Shown: in pieces, positions 5,686 to 8,486 of the stretch | Layout: every line of letters begins with the position of its first letter | Numbering within the stretch: the first letter of the stretch is position 1 | Origin: an uncultured bacterium | GTDB lineage: Bacteria > Bdellovibrionota_C > UBA2361 > SZUA-149 > CALKYB01 | NCBI GenBank assembly: GCA_938003565.1 | Contig: CALKYB010000308.1 | Span: forward strand, 1-8,486 | Reading direction: 5' to 3' | Length of the DNA: 8,486 nucleotides | Program-made: the position numbers and the translations under genes | The notes under the pieces: generated by a model | The model's database searches: none | Told to the model about the DNA's origin: nothing | What the model saw: the letters and a program-made list of their open reading frames with translations, nothing else

Positions 5686-7356
5686 ATGTCCGACGAATTT
5701 AAAATACAGAAAACTCAACTCTTAGTCATTGGTGGCGGGGTTAACGGAGCAGCTATTGCTAGAGACGCGGCTTTGCGTGGGATTGATGTCCTGTTGGTTG
5801 ATAAGGGAGATTTTGGCAGTGGTAGTTCTAGTGGTTGTTTTCGAATTGCTCACGGTGGGCTTCGCTATCTTCAGCACTTTGATTTTCTTAGGCTTTTTGA
5901 GTCAGTTCGGGAACAGCGCATATTGCGAAGAGTTGCACCAAATTTTTTGAAACCGCTAAAATTTTTGATTCCTTGTTATGGAATTGGCAAGAAGAGTAAA
6001 TGGTATTTAGGCCTTGGACTCTGGCTATATGAAGTCTTAACCTTCTGGCGAAATTTTGGAGTATCTAAGGATTTATCCTTAGCCATGCCTAAGGTGCTCT
6101 CAAGAGCTAGAGTTCTTGAGATTGCTGGAGGGATTGAATCTAGCGATCTTCGAGGAGGAGTTGTTTTTTCAGATTGTCAGATTGTTAATTGTGATCGCTT
6201 GACTTACTCCATAGCTCGTAGTGCTGAGGAAGCTGGGGCAAGAATTCGGAATTATACTAAAGCTCTTAAGTTTCAGCGATCAGGGAGTAGAATCGAATCA
6301 GTTGTGCTTGAGGATTCTTCAACCTCTAGGCAGTTTGAGGTGTCAGTTGACTTTGTTGTAAATTCTTCAGGCCCGTGGTTGAACTTAGAAACAGAATACT
6401 CCCTTGAACCCAAAGTAGATAAAAAACATTCGAAAGGTGTTCAGTTAACCTTTCCCCAGCTTGTCGATGAATATGCATTGGTCTTGGAAAGCCAGTATCA
6501 GGATTCAGCGGCAAAAATTTCACGCGGAGGACGGAGTTTTTTTCTAGTTCCGTGGCGGGGTGTTTCGATAGCAGGAACCACTGATAGTATTTTCTCTGGT
6601 AGTGCTGATGATTTTTGCATCTCCGAGGATGAATCTCTTGGCTTTGCAGCAGAGTTGGAGCAGCTGCTTGGAGTTAAAAAGTTGCACACTAAGGTGCTGG
6701 GTGGATTTGGTGGTCTGCGGCCTCTAGATGAAGATTGTGCTAAGCGAGGGCAGGAGGGGGATGCTACTGTGCTTCGTGAACATAGGATTGTAGATCATGC
6801 CCAAAATCAATCTGCTAAGCTAAACTATAGCTGCGAGAATTTACTTTCAGTTGAAGGAGTTAAATATACTACTTTTCGATCTTTAGCTGAGAAGGTTGTT
6901 GATTTAGTCGTAAGAAAAACGAGTATTTCCTGTTTGCCTTGTGAGAGCTCAAGACATTCCATTTATGGTGGAGAGAGGCTTGAGAATAGCGCAGCTCAAA
7001 AAGAACTTAGGGAGTTGTTGGGTGAGACGGAATTAAAAAGAATTTTGCGAGAGTTTGGATCTTGTTCTGATAGGTTGATACCTTACTTAAAAAAAGACTC
7101 AGGGTTTGTTGATGGAAACTCCGGAATCACCCGAGCGGAGGTTCGATATGTCGCATCAAATGAACATTGCCAACACTTAGCTGATGTAGTTTGTAGACGT
7201 TTGCCCCTGCTGAGCGAAGGTGAACTTTCCGCGAATTTCTTGAACAAGCTGAATCTTTTAGTAGCAGAAGAAAAGGGTTGGAGTCAGACGCAGATTGATT
7301 CTGAAGCAGCTTCATTGGCTCAAGAGTTAGAAAAACTAAATAGTCTACCTAGTTAG
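5686..7356 (+). CDS. glpD: FAD-dependent glycerol-3-phosphate dehydrogenase
   Basis: Flavoenzyme of 556 residues expected to oxidise sn-glycerol-3-phosphate to dihydroxyacetone phosphate at the inner membrane, passing electrons to quinone. The FAD Rossmann motif is VIGGGVNGAAIARDAALRG (14-32). The GlpD signature follows: GDFGSGSSSGCFRIAHGGLRYLQHFDF (41-67), with R60 in the place of the substrate-site Arg. Further landmarks are FSDCQIVNCDRLTYSIA (161-177), the FAD-contacting VNSSGPWLN (225-233), FFLVPWRGVSIAGTTD (285-300), GGFGGLRPL (339-347) and VEGVKYTTFRSLAEKVVD (389-406), the equivalent of GGKLTTYR. The C-terminal helical DAO_C domain (about 435-550) contains ITRAEVRYVA and LLVAEEKGWS. Length is normal or slightly long. 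Twelve cysteines is high. No glpK, glpF or glpR lies beside it, so its role in glycerol versus glycerophosphodiester use is open; an oxidase (GlpO-like) variant is possible. Confidence 0.92.
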   Translation: MSDEFKIQKTQLLVIGGGVNGAAIARDAALRGIDVLLVDKGDFGSGSSSGCFRIAHGGLRYLQHFDFLRLFESVREQRILRRVAPNFLKPLKFLIPCYGIGKKSKWYLGLGLWLYEVLTFWRNFGVSKDLSLAMPKVLSRARVLEIAGGIESSDLRGGVVFSDCQIVNCDRLTYSIARSAEEAGARIRNYTKALKFQRSGSRIESVVLEDSSTSRQFEVSVDFVVNSSGPWLNLETEYSLEPKVDKKHSKGVQLTFPQLVDEYALVLESQYQDSAAKISRGGRSFFLVPWRGVSIAGTTDSIFSGSADDFCISEDESLGFAAELEQLLGVKKLHTKVLGGFGGLRPLDEDCAKRGQEGDATVLREHRIVDHAQNQSAKLNYSCENLLSVEGVKYTTFRSLAEKVVDLVVRKTSISCLPCESSRHSIYGGERLENSAAQKELRELLGETELKRILREFGSCSDRLIPYLKKDSGFVDGNSGITRAEVRYVASNEHCQHLADVVCRRLPLLSEGELSANFLNKLNLLVAEEKGWSQTQIDSEAASLAQELEKLNSLPS

Positions 7357-7691
7357 TTATTGCAGTGAAAATTTAATAATTTGGTTAAGTTCATCACACC
7401 GGTGGTGTTTTAGTAGCCCGAATCTACTACTGTTCACTTACAAAACTTCTTTTGGCTAGATTAGTAATTTTAGCATAGAAGTAAAAGGTATCTTTTATTT
7501 TAAACTACTAGTTTAACTATGTTTTTTGCCCATATGAATACCTATTCCCTCTTTATGGACATTTATTATTAATTAGGTAGAATATCTGGAACTTTAGATC
7601 ACTAGCTGTAACCTCTATTTTGACTATTTTAGTAGAAATGGTTGAGATCCAAAGAAATAATTAACCGAAAAGTTTTCAATTCGAGAAGCTC
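7357..7691. other. A/T-rich intergenic region upstream of the pstS-like gene
   Basis: A 335-base stretch without a gene; the longest small ORF noticed (ATG near 7519, 17 codons) has no ribosome-binding site. It holds the paired hairpins at 7396-7429 and a 17-bp dyad TTAAACTACTAGTTTAA (7500-7516, 7-bp arms, centre ACT) about 175 bases before the pstS-like start. CTGTAAC at 7606-7612 resembles one Pho-box half, but the second half (7617-7623) matches poorly. TTTTAGTAG occurs at both 7408-7416 and 7627-7635. The promoter of the pstS-like gene should be here but cannot be placed with confidence. Confidence 0.5.
7396..7411 (+). terminator. weak possible terminator after glpD
   Basis: ACACC (7396-7400) pairs with GGTGT (7404-7408) around a three-base loop and is followed by only three T. 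It lies 39 bases after the glpD stop. A second hairpin, TAGTAG (7411-7416) with CTACTA (7424-7429), follows at once. Position favours transcript termination or 3'-end protection, but the stem and T-run are short. Confidence 0.27.
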
Positions 7692-8486
7692 ATGAATAAT
7701 CGACTATTTTTAAGTTTGCGCAGTGGCCAATTTCTGTTTGGGGTTGTGCTTTTAAACATCTTTTTTTGCGGTGGAGTTTCAGCTGAGTCGTTGCCTAAGT
7801 ATCAAGCCGATGAACTAAAACCACAGACGATATCCTCCGTTGGATCTGACTCAATGGATGGTTTGATGAAGGAGTGGGCTAGAGCTTATCGAGTTCATCA
7901 ACCTGATGTTAGAGTTAATCTAGTTAGTCGTGGATCTGCCTTAGCTCCTGCAGCCTTGGTTGACGGGAGTGCTAGTTTGGGACCGATGTCTCGACCTATG
8001 AAAGAAAAAGAAGTAGAGAATTTTCTAAGCAAGCATGGTTTTCAGCCCACACAAATAAAAACAGCTTTGTCAGTTGCTGCAGTTTATGTTGGTGCTGATA
8101 GCCCGATTGATAGTTTAAGTTTAAGTGAACTTGATGCTATATTTTCTAAGGATCGCAATCGTGGTGCAGGTAAATCGATAACTAGCTGGAAAAATTCTTC
8201 ATTAAACAACAAAATTGTGAAGCTTAAGCCTCACACCTTGGCCACTTCTTCTCAAAATATAGCCTTTTTCAAACAAAAGGCTCTTTTGCAAGGTAGCTTT
8301 GCCTCTCAGGTTAATAGTAGTTTGGAATCTATGGAATCTCTGTTTAAGTTGGTTTTAGCCGATTCAGCTGTAATAGCGGTGGGTAACTATGAGAATCCAC
8401 CGGCGGGTGTTAAGGTTGTAGCGATTAGGAATGAAGATAATTCTCCTGCGATTCTCCCTACTACTGACACCTCGAGTAAAAGTGAC
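7692..8486 (+). CDS. pstS: PstS-like phosphate ABC transporter substrate-binding protein, 3' end missing
   Basis: Periplasmic phosphate-binding protein family (PBP_like_2/PstS); 265 codons are in the window with no stop, so the gene runs off the right edge. The N-terminus MNNRLFLSLRSGQFLFGVVLLNIFFCGGVSA is a signal peptide with a probable cut after A31; C26 is not in a lipobox. The mature protein shows the family layout: SSVGSDSMDGLMKEWARAYRVHQPDVRV at the first lobe, SRGSALAPAALVDGSASLGPMSRPMKEKEVENFLSKHG with the very typical PMSRPMK, then LSVAAVYVGADSPIDSLSLSELDAIFS. The first phosphate loop reads SRGSALAP where PstS usually has GGSGTG, so ligand preference may differ. ATG 7692 is preceded by GAGAAG three to four bases away, a weak Shine-Dalgarno. 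pstC, pstA, pstB and phoU would be expected downstream. Confidence 0.87.
   Translation, partial: MNNRLFLSLRSGQFLFGVVLLNIFFCGGVSAESLPKYQADELKPQTISSVGSDSMDGLMKEWARAYRVHQPDVRVNLVSRGSALAPAALVDGSASLGPMSRPMKEKEVENFLSKHGFQPTQIKTALSVAAVYVGADSPIDSLSLSELDAIFSKDRNRGAGKSITSWKNSSLNNKIVKLKPHTLATSSQNIAFFKQKALLQGSFASQVNSSLESMESLFKLVLADSAVIAVGNYENPPAGVKVVAIRNEDNSPAILPTTDTSSKSD

Noticed and set aside
7606..7623. Possible Pho box upstream of the pstS-like gene
   Set aside because: The first half CTGTAAC is fair, but the second half, ATTTTGA, matches at about two of seven positions.

Overview
The window looks like chromosome of a Gram-negative bacterium with roughly 40-45 % G+C (judged by eye). It carries a PhoB/PhoR-type two-component pair, a PstS-like protein with a type I signal peptide, a GlpD-type flavoprotein and an acyl-CoA dehydrogenase. 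This mix fits Proteobacteria in the broad sense, including the former delta classes, but nothing here fixes the lineage. Strong Shine-Dalgarno sites are scarce (only phoB has a well-placed one). The tetranucleotide CTAG is common, whereas many Proteobacteria avoid it. No tRNA, rRNA, CRISPR array, transposase or IS end was seen.

Layout: (1) 1-975, minus: 5' part of an acyl-CoA dehydrogenase gene running off the left edge. (2) 1196-1570, plus: a short putative exported protein whose 3' end overlaps the next gene convergently. (3) 1495-3301, minus: phoB then phoR in one transcription unit, the kinase having no membrane segments. (4) 3302-3731: divergent intergenic region with one candidate 31-codon ORF and a displaced strong ribosome-binding sequence. 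(5) 3732-4415, plus: a two-TM bacterial PH-domain (bPH_2/DUF304-like) protein. (6) 4416-4911: about 500 bases without a gene but rich in inverted repeats, ending in a compact predicted hairpin-plus-pseudoknot. (7) 4912-5517, plus: an unrecognised acidic protein directly behind that structure. (8) 5686-7356, plus: glpD-like FAD-dependent glycerol-3-phosphate dehydrogenase with a perfect dyad where its ribosome-binding site should be. (9) 7692-8486, plus: PstS-like phosphate-binding protein, running off the right edge.

A phosphate theme links several genes. PhoR/PhoB would sense and respond to phosphate limitation, the PstS-like protein would capture phosphate for an ABC transporter likely encoded beyond the window, and GlpD consumes glycerol-3-phosphate, a phosphorus- and carbon-bearing metabolite. 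I could not find a convincing Pho box, so co-regulation is inference. The best candidate for something undescribed is the 4792-4876 RNA-like structure, with a 10-bp apical stem, an 11-bp basal stem and a loop-to-tail pseudoknot of 6-9 bp. It sits 35 bases upstream of an orphan gene whose codon use differs from its neighbours.
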